DNA of 64,000 nucleotides. Origin: Cranoglanis bouderius (taxonomy: Eukaryota > Chordata > Actinopteri > Siluriformes > Cranoglanididae). Shown one piece after another: positions 1 through 10,750 of the stretch; position 1 is the stretch's first letter; each line of letters opens with the position of its first letter. A model generated the notes under the pieces. That model saw only the letters and a program-made list of their open reading frames with translations. It made no database searches and was not told where the DNA came from. The translations under genes and the position numbers were made by a program. Location of the stretch: contig CM042558.1 of NCBI GenBank assembly GCA_023630585.1, positions 6,615,300 through 6,679,299 on the forward strand, given 5' to 3'.

Positions 1-130
1 TACATTTACTTTTGATGACCTATACCTTTTACAATTACAGTTTCGGCTTTATTTATTGTTGACAATAACCGATGATGTGTTTGGAAATGGCGTCTATATA
101 TCTCGAAGTTTAACATCAACTGTTATGTAT

Positions 131-655
131 ACTATATGGCCAAAAGTATGTGGACACCAATGACTTGACCATACCATTCCAAAACCATGACCAATATGGA
201 GTTATCCCCCCTTTTCTGTTATAATAACCTCCACTCTTATGGGAAGGCTTTCCACTAGATTTTGAAGCGTGGCTGTGGGGATTTGTCCATTCAGCCACAA
301 GAGCATTAGTGAGCTCAGGCACTGATGTCAGGTGAGGAGGCCTGGTGCACAGCAAGCATTCCAGTTCCTCCCAAAGGTGTTCAGTGGGGTTAAGGTCAGA
401 GCTCTGTGCGGTACACTCGAGTTCTTCCAGTCCAACCTTGGTACATCATGTCTTCATGGAGCTCGCTTTTGTGCGCAGGGGCGTTGTCATGCAGGAACAT
501 GTTTGGGTCTCTTAGTTCCACAGAAGGAAAATTGTAATACTTCAGCAGACACAGAGATTCTATTCAATTGTGTGCTTCAAACTTTGTGGCAACAGTTTGG
601 GGGAAGAACCACATATGGGTGTGACGGTCAGGTGTCCAGACGTTCGTCCATATGG
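131..655 (-). mobile_element. Tc1-like transposon remnant (family A)
   Basis: The ends match in inverted orientation: a TATATGGCCAAAAGTATGTG-type terminus on the left and its decayed complement near 630-655. The minus strand carries a degraded C-terminal transposase segment (the VPELTNALVAEW part of a DDE transposase). The same family recurs at 30968-31482 and, as an end fragment, at 52186-52267. It is broken by stops and cannot encode a full transposase. Confidence 0.7.
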
Positions 656-657
656 TG

Positions 658-916
658 TTTGAGCAAACCCAAATCTTATGGGGTTAATTGCTATCACAGT
701 TTTCTATCTGGTGCCTACCAGATAAGGATGGGTTCCCTTTTGAGTCTGGTTCCTCTCTAGGTTTCTTCATCGTGTCATCTCAGGGAGTTTTTTCCTCGCC
801 GCTGTCACCTCTGGCTTGCTCATTACTGATCAAAATCTGCATCCGGATGTCTGTAAAGCTGCTTCGTGACAATGTCTAATGTTAAAAGCTCTATACAAAT
901 AAAACTGAACTGAATT
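658..916 (+). repeat. SINE/LINE-type 3' tail
   Basis: This is the widespread fish retroposon tail with a CTCAGGGAGTTTTT core, the GCTGCTTCGTGACAATGTCT block and a terminal CTATACAAATAAA followed by a TGAAT-type repeat. A reverse-oriented fragment of the same family lies at 50435-50590. No coding content was seen. Confidence 0.6.
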
Positions 917-1139
917 AATGATGCTTCATTTTAGGAAAACTTCTCAGCAGCAGTTGCTAAATGACATGAAGACACAGGTAATGCTTATTATATTGTTATT
1001 CTTTCATAAATCATTACACATCTAACATTCTAACATATGAAAAAGAGTGAAAATATCAGCAATGTCCAAGAGTAAAATGCAATACAGTACAGTTCACACA
1101 CGCAGCCATTTACCTCATATTTAATATAACGTTAGTTTG

Positions 1140-2715
1140 GGTACGCCGGGTCACGTGAGCAAGCCGGGATTCGAAACTCGACTCGGTTCAGACGAATTGA
1201 CTCATTTTGCTCAAACGGTTCGGAGTCGACTCGCCATCACTAGCCCTTGAAACACTGTGAGCTCCTGTGTTAGCGTCTAGCTAGCTAATCGACCTTAACG
1301 ATACAGTGATTTCCGAACAGACTTATACACTCCGCAAAAACACGAACAGGGTAGTTATTGCCGTTGGCCTCTCGCTTTTTCATTAAAAAACAGCGTATCC
1401 GCCATAATAGCTAGCACAACAATAGTCGTTTTTTTTTTTTCAATGAACAGCCAGTGGACTTTTGACACTTTAATGTTTCACGCCGTCCGTCTATATCGGT
1501 CTAGCAATGTGTGTTCATGGTTAAGTACTACTTAAACTTTTTTTTTTTTTTTTTTAAATAACTTCTCCACAATATCAGCGTCAAAAACATAGAGCCGAGT
1601 GTGAAAAGGCTAACAGGCGTCTAGCTAATACAAAAGAGGAGTCCTGCTGTAAATTTACCGTGGCTCAATCCGAACTGGAGTCGTACAGGATGCATAGGGC
1701 ACTAGATAGGCATTCGAGACATTTCCTTAATACAGTAAGTAGTGCACCTACATAGGGAACAGGGATCTTTTTGAGACAACTCCACCCACCGCTTCGCTAG
1801 TAAAACATTGACCCTTTCGTAACATCTCCCTTCTTACCTTTCTTCGAGGCATTATGACTCTAAAGTAATTCCCGTTTCTTCTCAATGACAAATAACTAAG
1901 TATATCTTCTTAATTTTTCCTTCTTTATTTTTAAATGGTATGCCTTTCTCATTTGGAGCACGGACTTTAAAATTCACTAACTGTGTAGTTTAAGCAACGA
2001 CAGCCTCTGTCGCGCGCCACATTCTCTTTTCCGGTTGGAACCGACCAAGACCGGAAATGGTGATAAAAACTGTTATAAAAAGCTACACCAGAAGATGGCG
2101 GCATATACACACGCTTTGTTTATGTGCCGGCTTAATGATCGTTAATACAATTTACACACCCCACACTCGATTCAGTTCGTGCTTAGAAGTGAAAAGTTTT
2201 GGTTTGTTTTGGCTTGTTACTAATAATAACCCTTACATCATGGTGTAGGTTTCAGATTCAGTGATAGTCAATCTTTTATTTTTATATATGCAAAGTACCC
2301 CAGGAAATTTGGGGCCCTATGAAAGTTTAATATTCTAGACCCTGGACTACAGGGGCTGCTTGGGCTCTATTTTTTTTTATCTTATTTTATTTTTTTTTAT
2401 CTTATGTATATTTAAACATTAGATTTTGTATTTCTGAATACAAACGACATGTAGCATATGATATGTACTGAAAATAGCACCATCACAGTGTGTTTATTGG
2501 TGTGCATCAACAGCTACTCACACGTAGTAATAAAGTCAATAGACAATAAAGTCCAGATTTTCCTTTAGGTTTTTACGCATGTACATTTTTACTAATTAAA
2601 AAGGCAGCATGAATGTATATTGTTAGTGCACTATTAATTAAATGTTGGGGGAAAGTGTGTGAAAGTGAAATGAAAATAAACCTGTCATTATGTGCATTTA
2701 CTGAAATCATTTATA
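1140..2715. promoter_or_regulatory. Gene-free stretch with a housekeeping-type promoter signature
   Basis: I see no coding exon here. Within 2028-2102 two ETS-type sites (TTTTCCGGTT on one strand, ACCGGAAAT on the other) and a YY1-type AAGATGGCGGC lie within 75 bp, next to a CGCGCGCC segment. That combination is typical of TATA-less promoters with a sharp start. No coding exon attached to it was found. The rest is AT-rich with poly-T runs, and around 1664-1790 a diverged relative of the MITE at 54801. Confidence 0.3.
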
Positions 2716-3535
2716 CAGTGATTTGTATAAGTTTTCACCCCATTGAACTTTTCCACATTTTGTGATATTGAAGTGGGGAGTAAGTCAAGATGGTTTCCAA
2801 AATTATATACAAATAAAAACATGTAAAAGATCTGATTGCATTAATTACATAGGTATATATCCTCCGGTGCCCATAGGATTACCCCGCTCGTCACACCCTT
2901 GCCAACGTGCCTAATGCAATCAAAACTATACAGGCCTCGCCAGTGTCTGTAGTGAGCCCCACTGGCACTGTTAATGCATGCTCAGTGTCATTGGTTCTGT
3001 ATGGTGTCCTCCTGCTACACCTAATACCACTCAGACATGTTTGCCTAAAGCAACCAAAGCCATACAGACCTTCCCAGTGACTAAGGCTGTGACAAGACCC
3101 ACTGGCACTGTTAATGTATGCTCAGTACCACTGGTTCCATATGGCATAGGTCAGTTACAGGTTCGTCAGCCGGGTACCACCGCTCAACAATGTTTCGCTC
3201 CTTTAGTATAAGTATTCACCCCCTTTCGCTGCGAAACTCCTAAATTGCAACAAAACATTTGGTTATAATAAATATCCCAAACTTTGAACATCCTGCACCA
3301 GTAACTCCATTAGTTTTAAAAAATGGAAAGAATATGCTATAACCATGATTCTGCCTGGGAGAGGCCATCGACCAAAAGTCAGTGACCAGGTAAAGATGGA
3401 ATTAGTCAGAGAATCAACCAAGAACAAAGGGGTTGAATACTTATGCAATCAGAACTTTTGCCCATTTTATTTATTTTAAAAATGAAGTGGGGAAAACTAT
3501 ATTGATTTTTCCCCACTTCAGTATTACAGGCTATT
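2716..3535. mobile_element. Tc1-type non-autonomous element
   Basis: Both flanks carry the GTATAAGTATTCACCCC-type text and the CATTTTGTGATATTGAAGTGG block common to fish Tc1-like elements. The right half repeats it in inverted form (TTCCCCACTTCAGTATTACAGG). The interior from 2864 to about 3200 is not transposon-like and is listed separately as a tandem repeat. The outer boundaries are approximate. Confidence 0.5.
2864..3200 (+). repeat. Imperfect tandem repeat with coding-like text
   Basis: Two and a partial third copy of a 127-140 bp unit share ACTGGCACTGTTAATG and TATACAGGCC/CATACAGACC blocks. The second copy is open as part of a 77-codon frame at 2978-3211, and the first copy reads similarly in another frame. 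Both give a PTGTVNxCSV motif with an upstream A-x-K-x-IQ segment. Indels shift the frame between copies, so it is not one gene now. Confidence 0.5.
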
Positions 3536-3588
3536 TTATATAGATTCATTACATATAATAAACTTTGTAAAGGAGGTTAAAGCTGTGT

Positions 3589-3620
3589 GACCCCTCCCCT
3601 CCCCTCCCCTCCCCTCCCCT
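3589..3620 (+). repeat. (CCCCT)n microsatellite
   Basis: About six consecutive CCCCT pentamers lie about 390 bp upstream of the ptges3l start codon. Confidence 0.85.
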
Positions 3621-3790
3621 TTGTTTAAGTAATCATTTAGTGGGTGCCTGGAACCTTGTTCGTGTTTGAGGAGCCTGATGTGAAAACATCTTCCTCCATG
3701 CAGGGTTTCTGGCAGATTCTCCATCCTCCCCCCATTCACACAGGCGCAGAAGGAAAACGCTGTGGCTTTCCCGAGTGTTCCACTCAGGCC

Positions 3791-3860
3791 TTTAAATGGG
3801 AATGGGGTGGAGGGGCAAAGAAAGCACCTCTAGCAGCTGATACTGTCCATCCTAAAATAG
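3791..3860 (+). promoter_or_regulatory. Possible ptges3l promoter elements
   Basis: Between 150 and 220 bp upstream of the start codon are a CAGCTG E-box (3834-3839), an AT-rich CCTAAAATAG (3851-3860) close to MEF2/CArG consensus, and TTTAAATGGGAATGG at 3791, which contains an M-CAT-like GGAATG. Each motif is weak alone; the cluster would suit a muscle-type promoter. This is inference from motif text. Confidence 0.25.
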
Positions 3861-4009
3861 ACCAGATCACTGAGCTACACTTCACACACACACACTGCGC
3901 TCACTCTTGGGGAGGATACAGAATTTGCAAAAGCTCTGAGAATTATACTGGATTATACATTAAAGAATCCAAACATTTCTACTACAAAGGTGAACTCTGA
4001 AGACTCAAG

Positions 4010-7000
4010 ATGCCAAAGATTGTCAGACCGGATGACTGGTGGGTGGAACTCTAGTGTGTTGTGTGAAAGGCATGATTATGTATGCCCGTGTGCGTTCACT
4101 GAATAACTGTGTAGACAGTGGTGTAGTTACTGAATCTGAAATGATGATACAGACATGAGGTATTAAGTATTTTGTAGTGTTTAAATTGTTTGTGTAAATT
4201 ATATTTGTTTTTTTCTTGCCTTTAAAGTCAACCAGCAAAAACACTGTGGTTTGACCGCAAAAAGTACATTACAATAAACTTCCTGGTTCAGAAAGCGACA
4301 AATGTTCAGGTCGACATCCAGGACACCAAAATGATCCTAAGGTGAGAACCTATTGCTATGCGGTGCCTTGTATAAGTATTCAACCCCCCACCCCGACCCC
4401 GAAACTTCCACATTTTGTAATGTTACAAGCTGGACTTGAAATGGACTTAACATGGTTTTTACTGTATATTTCTCAGATTGTTTTTGTATTCAGGTACCCC
4501 TTCAGTTCAGATTTCTTTCCTGAACATTATTTAAATGTGCACAGTAATATTTTGTGTATTTATTAGCACTATAGAGCTTTTTGTTCCTGAACTTTCCACC
4601 AACAGAACACGTTACATCCATGCTGACATTAGTTATGACAACTTGTTTTGGAGTTATTGAGTTTTGGATTAAACTTTTTCAATTGAAGTTACGAGTCAAA
4701 CAGGCTATAATAACTACAAGAACCCAATAATAAATATAATAACTTTGTTAATGGTGAGTTGTGATTTCCACCATTGTAATTAATTAAAAATGCCTGGTTA
4801 CGCCCCAGTTTCAGAATCACTGATTTACACAACAGTTCAAGATGCATTTTTTTTTTTATTGTGACAAAAAAGGTTAATTAAACAAAGACATTTGTTGGTT
4901 AAGTATTCACCCCTCTGGGTAAATACTTGGTAGAACCACCACTGGCTACAATTACAGCTGTAAGTCTTCTGGGATATATTATCTCTATCTGCTTTGCACA
5001 CATGAAACCTGACATGTTTACCAATTCTTCTTGCTTGAGCTCTTTTGGATTTTGGTTTATAAAAAGCAAATTTCAAAAGTCTTGCCACAGATTGTCAATC
5101 AGATTGAGGTCTGGGCTTTGACTGGGACATTACTACACATTGAGGATCTTAGGTTTTTCGTTTTTGAACAACTTCAGTCTTTCTGGAAGGTGAACTTCTG
5201 CTCCAGTCTCAAGTCTTTATGACATTAAGTCCCAATTAAGTCCATTTCAGTTCCAGGTTGTAACATTTACGCAAGGCACCATATAGCAACTTCTGTCTTT
5301 ACATAGAAGCTTAAACATTCATGCAAATTATTAATGACAATTCATCTAATAATCCACTCCTTTACGTCTTTGTTTTGCAGCTGCAAAGATGACGACGACA
5401 ACAACATCTATAATGAGATCGAATTTTATGATCGAGTGCACAAAAATGTAAGCTCACAAACCTGTGCTTCAGCAGTTTCGTGATGTAAAGTCATGTAAAT
5501 AATTAATTCATTGTGCACAAACGCTCCTTGACAGCAAAATTCTCGAGTGTTCCATGAATGCTACAGCATTCAGTTTGGTCAAGCCAAATAAACACTGACA
5601 GTAGTAGATGGAAGATTGTGAGTTCAAGTCCCAGCACCACCAACCTGCCACTGCTGGGCTCTTGAGCAAGGCCCTTAACCGTCAACTGCTCAGTTGTACA
5701 AATAAGATAAATGTAAGTTGCTCTGGATAAGGGTGTCTGCCAAATGCCTTAAATGCTATTTTATATATATTTTTGCAGCATGGCTTCAACTGCTTGTCCT
5801 GAGCAATGGAATTTATCTACATTCAAAAGTCAGATGTTTTTATTTAATAACTTGTTTAAATTTATTTTAAAAATAACAATTTTTGATTTGCTTCATACTT
5901 ATTACTCAAGAATACATGAAAGTGCATGAAGTTTAGCATTTTTCATTTACCAGTGAGTAAATACAGTACATAGTTAATGTAGCTAGTAGATAAAGAAGAT
6001 AGAAGAAACATGCAGCCAAATACAAAATGGCTTTTTATTTCAGGGTAAACATGCAGACAGTCTTTTACACACAGCATGTTAATGTTATTCCAGTTTTACT
6101 TTCTCTCAGGGCAGTATTTGGTGTATTAACATGAAGGGAGTCTTAACTTTAAATGTTCTGCAAGACTTTTGTGGCAAAATAGCATATATAATTGTGCATT
6201 TGGACTTTTGGACCCAGCAGGATCATATAAGACTGGCTATTTCATTGCTATGTGGTGACAAGCAGTTGACTTCTGAATCCAGTACAGAATAAAACAGCAT
6301 AGGGCATGTGGTTGTAGGTGGTGTGATGCAGCCTAACACAAAGCATATTTACTGTTATCACCCCAAAGTTAATTATTTTCCTATGACAGCACATACTGAA
6401 GTGTTTTATTCCTCATACAACAGCAATTTGACAACAATTTTACAGTTATTAAAGAATGAAGCTTCCTCATTTCCTCACCAGCCTCTCTCCTTTGTCCTCT
6501 AATTAGACAAAAATGCTGCTTGTCATATTAATGAAAAATGGGAAAGTGCAAAGTGCTCCATCCTGAAGACCTTCCCATGCCAGAAAACTGAAAGATTTTT
6601 ACAAAGCGCTGACTTTGGAGACTCCTCAATCCAAATCAGCGTCTCCTCACAGAAAACTCCACCATACCCACAATTAGACACATTTTTAATCTGTTTATGT
6701 AGAGCATCCACCATACAAATACTATAATGTAATATAACAGTAATGTATTAGAACAAGTGTGTTAATACTGTATGAACCCATGATTTGTCCTGCAGCCGGG
6801 AACCGTTGTCAGAACTGTGCTGTTATAGAAAACCAATCAACATATTCTGACCAATCAGAATTGAGAATTCAACAGTGCTGTAGTATAAAATGAATAAGAA
6901 ATATCATTTGAGACAACATGTTAGTCATGAATAAAGCATAATTTGCTTTATAATGGTGTATCGTGTAAAATTTCTGTTGTTTTTTTTTTGTTTGTTTGTT

Positions 7001-7987
7001 TGTTTTTTGTTTTTTTGTTTTTTAGGATTCCAGGGAAAAGGTACATGACCGGACCATTAATGTTCTGATAAGAAAAATGAAGGACAATGTGGCCTGGCCT
7101 CGTCTCACTAAAGACACAGCCAAGGTAACACTAATGACAAGTTTATGAATTTCTGAATTTTTGCTACAATGCCTTGTGAAGAAGTGGTACAGTATGGCAG
7201 TGGGTATCATCCAGAGTTCCTGTGAACATTTATCCCTCGCAAAAAATAACTAATAACTACACATATTAGCATTAAAGGATATCCATTACTAAGTGTTTAG
7301 AAATTAAACTAAGCACTGTGTTGCTGTCCTGATCCTCACAGCCAGCCTGGCTATCAGTAGACTTCGATAACTGGAGAGACTGGGAACACGAGGAGGAAGA
7401 TGGCCAGGCTGAGTTTGAACAGTACATGGATGTGAGTACACTTCCTCATCACTTCTTGCACGCCAGCATTCTTTTTACAATAAATTTATTAGCTTTAGAC
7501 ATTTTATCAAAAGCAGTTTACAAGGACACAGAATATAATTCAAACCACACACTTTGCACAAAACAGTACACATGATTTATGTCTTGAATCTCAGGACATA
7601 AAGAGAGATAAGAGATAAATAGTGTATTGCATAAGTGTTAATTATACACAGTTTGAGTTGTTGTTGATTTTTAAACATAGATGCTGTCTGATATGAAACA
7701 GAAAGGTGAGCCACCCAGCATGGATGACCTTGACCTTGATGTAAGTACATTCAAAGCACTGGTTTTAACATTTAATATATTCCTGGAGGTTAATATTAAA
7801 TCAAAATTTAAAAAAAAATAACACGATTACCTTCACAGAGTGACTGAATGATTCCTTCTTCTCAAGGTAAATCTTTACTCTGACAAAATCTCAAAATCTT
7901 CTTAATGTCTAAAGCATTTTTTAAATTACATATTCTTTTTCTTCCTTACAGATTGTCTTTCATTCTCCACAAGGCTCTGGAAAATAG
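4010..7987 (+). CDS. ptges3l: Prostaglandin E synthase 3-like (p23-like CS-domain protein)
   Basis: Seven coding exons: 4010-4038, 4228-4341, 5381-5447, 7026-7124, 7342-7431, 7681-7740 and 7952-7987. All junctions are GT-AG and in phase, giving 495 nt and 164 aa. The protein has the p23/CS beta-sandwich signatures: QPAKTLWFDRKKY near the N-terminus, YNEIEFYDRV, then VAWPRLTKD and WLSVDFDNWRDWE, which in p23 contribute to Hsp90 contact. A charged tail follows. Human PTGES3L shares the QPAKTLWYDR and WLSVDFDNWRDWE blocks. PTGES3 itself is an Hsp90 cochaperone; the role of the -like protein is less clear. The first exon (MPKIVRPDD) is the least certain part: human starts with MAR directly before QPAKTL. 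Position next to g6pc and aarsd1 supports orthology. A diverged MITE begins about 40 bp after the stop. Confidence 0.9.
4361..5280. mobile_element. Tc1-type element in ptges3l intron 2
   Basis: The termini are inverted (GGTGCCTTG at the left, CAAGGCACC at the right) and just inside lie the TAAGTATTCA-type sequences usual in fish Tc1 derivatives. No intact transposase frame. The element fills most of intron 2. Confidence 0.65.
5555..5755 (+). repeat. tRNA-derived SINE (V-SINE type)
   Basis: A Pol III B-box-like GAGTTCAAGTCCC is followed by the GAGCAAGGCCCTTAACC and TGCTCTGGATAAGGGTGTCTG blocks typical of fish SINEs, ending in GCCAAATGCC. It lies in ptges3l intron 3. A tail fragment in the opposite orientation is at 25617-25670. 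Confidence 0.75.
6240..6895 (+). repeat. Foldback MITE family X, copy 1
   Basis: The left part contains TTATTTTCCTATGACAGCAC and the right part its approximate complement GTGCTGTTATAGAAAACC, so the ends can pair. Shared internal blocks (CACAGAAAACTCCACCAT, TCCTGAAGACCTTCCCATG) recur at 8026-8560, 21432-21885, 28990-29410 and 29930-30680. It lies in ptges3l intron 3. Confidence 0.6.
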
Positions 7988-8025
7988 CTCACTGGAAGAA
8001 CGTGTATTATGTAAGGATTAAAACA

Positions 8026-8560
8026 CTTGAGATGTGCTGTTATAGAAAAATAATCAACAATGTGTGATGTTACCACCCCAAAGTTGATTATTTTCCGATA
8101 ATAGCATGTCACAAAGTGTTTTATTTCTCTTATACCACAGCAATTCACAACATTTTCTTAATTTATTCAAGAACGTCACACACTTTTTTTTTATCCATTT
8201 ATAGTTACATTTAATGTTGTGGAACATCCATGAAACAAGTAAACAGTAAGCAGTCATTCCCTCTTTTTACCAGCATCTCATTATTTTGTCTCTTGGAGTT
8301 AATAAGACTTAAGTTAAAAACCTTGCTTGTCACATTACAAGAAATCGCAAAGCATAAAGCTTTATGTCCAGCTTCATGTTATAATTTTTCTTCTGACTGT
8401 TACATAGCCCTGACAATTGAGACTGCTTCCAAAAATGTGAAATAAAACTTTCAACCATTACACACATTTTTAATCAGGAAAGCCCACCATACATATCTGG
8501 CCACATTGTTATTTATGTTTGTTTTTTACAACAATGTTTTGTGTAATAAATTTCTATAAA
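8026..8560 (+). repeat. MITE family X, copy 2, abutting the ptges3l 3' end
   Basis: It carries GATGTGCTGTTATAG, then ACCACCCCAAAGTTGATTATTTTCC and the TTTATTTCTCTTATACCACAGCAATT block of the family. ptges3l stops at 7987. An ATTAAA at 8015 precedes the element and an AATAAA (8545-8550) lies near its right end, so either may end the transcript. Confidence 0.55.
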
Positions 8561-9036
8561 CAAAGTTGTCATAAATGTCATTTTGTAACATACCGTTACT
8601 GTTACTATCAATGATCACAAATTATTAAATTTTTCTTTTTGGTTTGTTCTTGACTGTAATGATATTTTTTTATATTTCTGTTCCAGCAGTCCACGCCCCT
8701 TTTTTTTGTTGGAAACTGGTTAGAATTAAACAAAAGAATGATTAATAACGTTCTTTATGTATGATAGTCTACTCTGCTTATAGGAAGCCTAGGGTATAAA
8801 TGATTTTTTTAAAAACATTATCAGAACATCCTTCTACTTTGCAGCGTGATTTGTTGCTTGCAGAATCGTAGGAAAAATACTTTTTACACAGATTTTACTG
8901 CCATTGCCCTACTTTCTAGACAATAATTTAGGCCTATTGGGAAAATGTTTAGGTTTAGGCTAAACTTTCTTGAAATCACACTGGAACAGAAAATAATGTT
9001 TTCCTTCTAGAACAATTTAGAGCAATTTTGTTCATG

Positions 9037-9043
<7 letters not shown>

Positions 9044-9119
<76 letters not shown>
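9044..9119. repeat. (TA)n microsatellite
   Basis: About 38 TA units; the Tc1 element that follows is inserted at its last TA. Confidence 0.95.
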
Positions 9120-9122
<3 letters not shown>

Positions 9123-10621
9123 GTGCATCTCAATAAATTAGAATGTCGTGGAAAAGTTCATTTATTTCAGTAATTCAACTCAAATTGTGAAACTCGTGTA
9201 TTAAATAAATTCAGTGCACACAGACTGAAGTAGTTTAAGTCTTTGGTTCTTTTAATTGTGATGATTTTGGTTCGCATTTAACAAAAACCCACCAATTCAC
9301 TATCTCAACAAATTAGAATATGGTGACATGCCAATCAGCTAATCAACTCAAAACACCTGCAAAGGTTTCCTGAGCCTTCAAAATGGTCTCTCAGTTTGGT
9401 TCACTAGGTAAATCACAAACATTCATTACCAAAGAAGCTGGCTGTTCACAGAGTGCTGTATCCAAGCATGTTAACAGAAAGTTGAGTGGAAAGAAAAAGT
9501 GTGGAAGAAAAAGATGCAAAACCAACCGAGAGAACCGCAGCCTTATGAGGATTGTCAAGCAAAATCGATTCAAGAATTTGAGTGAACTTCACAAGGGATG
9601 GACTAAGGCTGGGGTCAAGGCATCAAGAGCCACCACACACAGACGTGTCAAGGAATTTGGCTACAGTTGTCGTATTCCTCTTGTTAAGCCACTCCTGAGC
9701 CACAGACAACGTCAGAGGCGTCTTACCTGGGCTAAGGAGAAGAAGAACTGGACTGTTGACTAGTGGTCCAATATCCTCTTTTCAGATGAGAGCAAGTTTT
9801 GTATTTCATTTGGAAACCAAGGTCCTAGAGTCTGGAGGAAGGGTGGAGAAGCTCATAGCCCAAGTTGCTTGAAGTCCAGTGTTCAGTTTCCACAGTCTGT
9901 GATGATTTGGGGTGCAATGTCATCTGCTGATGTTGGTCCATTGTGTTTTTTGAAAACCAAAGTCACTGCACCCGTTTACCAAGAAATTTTGGAGCACTTC
10001 TCTGCTGACCAGCTTTTTGAAGATGCTGATTTCATTTTCCAGCAGGATTTGGCACCTGCCCACACTGCCAAAAGCACCAAAAGTTGGTAAAGTGACCATG
10101 GTGTTGGTGTGCTTGACTGGCCAGCAAACTCACCACACCTGAACGCCACAGAGAATCTATGGGGTATTGTCAAGAGGAAAATGAGAAACAAGAGACCAAA
10201 AAATGCAGATGAGCTGAAGGCCACTGTCAAAGAAACCTGGGCTTCCATACCACCTCAGCAGTGCCACAAACTGATCACCTCCATGCCACGCCGAATTGAG
10301 GCAGTAATTAAAGCAGAAGGAGCCCCTACCAAGTATTGAGTACATGTACAGTAAATGAACATACTTTCCAGAAGGCCAACAATTCACTAAAAATGTTTTT
10401 TTTTAATTGGTCTTATGAAGTATTCTAATTTGTTGAGATAGTGAATTGGTGGGTTTTTGTTAAATGTGAGCCAAAATCATCACAATTAAAAGAACCAAAG
10501 ACTTAAACTACTTCAGTCTGTGTGCACTGAATTTATTTAATACACGAGTTTCACAATTTGAGTTGAATTACTGAAATAAATGAACTTTTCCACGACATTC
10601 TAATTTATTGAGATGCACCTG
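9120..10621 (+). mobile_element. Tc1-like DNA transposon, copy 1
   Basis: A 1502-bp element bounded by CAGGTGCATCTCAATAAATT and its inverted complement, with terminal inverted repeats of roughly 200 bp and flanked by TA. Its target was a (TA)n tract. The interior holds one DD34E-type transposase, inactivated (see the pseudogene entry). A second copy in opposite orientation is at 48864-50370. Confidence 0.95.
9383..10339 (+). pseudogene. Tc1-like transposase, inactivated
   Basis: It opens with MVSQFGSLGKSQ and a paired-type helix-turn-helix (GCSQSAVSKHVNRKL), followed by the catalytic region with SDESKF, FQQDLAPAH and NATENLW. Compared with copy 2 it has a stop after WTVD (CAG to TAG), a second stop after KSTKSW (TTA to TAA) and an in-frame 9-bp deletion after EHF. 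The catalytic triad codons are still present. It would have catalysed cut-and-paste transposition at TA sites when intact. Confidence 0.9.
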
Positions 10622-10653
10622 TATATATATGTGTGTGTGTATGTATGTATGTG

Positions 10654-10738
<85 letters not shown>

Positions 10739-10750
10739 GTGTGTATATGT
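10622..10750. repeat. (TA)n/(TATG)n microsatellite
   Basis: Right half of the microsatellite split by Tc1 copy 1. It runs through TATG- and TG-rich parts as well as pure TA. Confidence 0.9.

Noticed and set aside
3644..4000. 118-codon plus-strand frame just before ptges3l
   Set aside because: It ends ten bases before the ptges3l start, overlaps promoter-like sequence and has no recognisable domain; likely chance.
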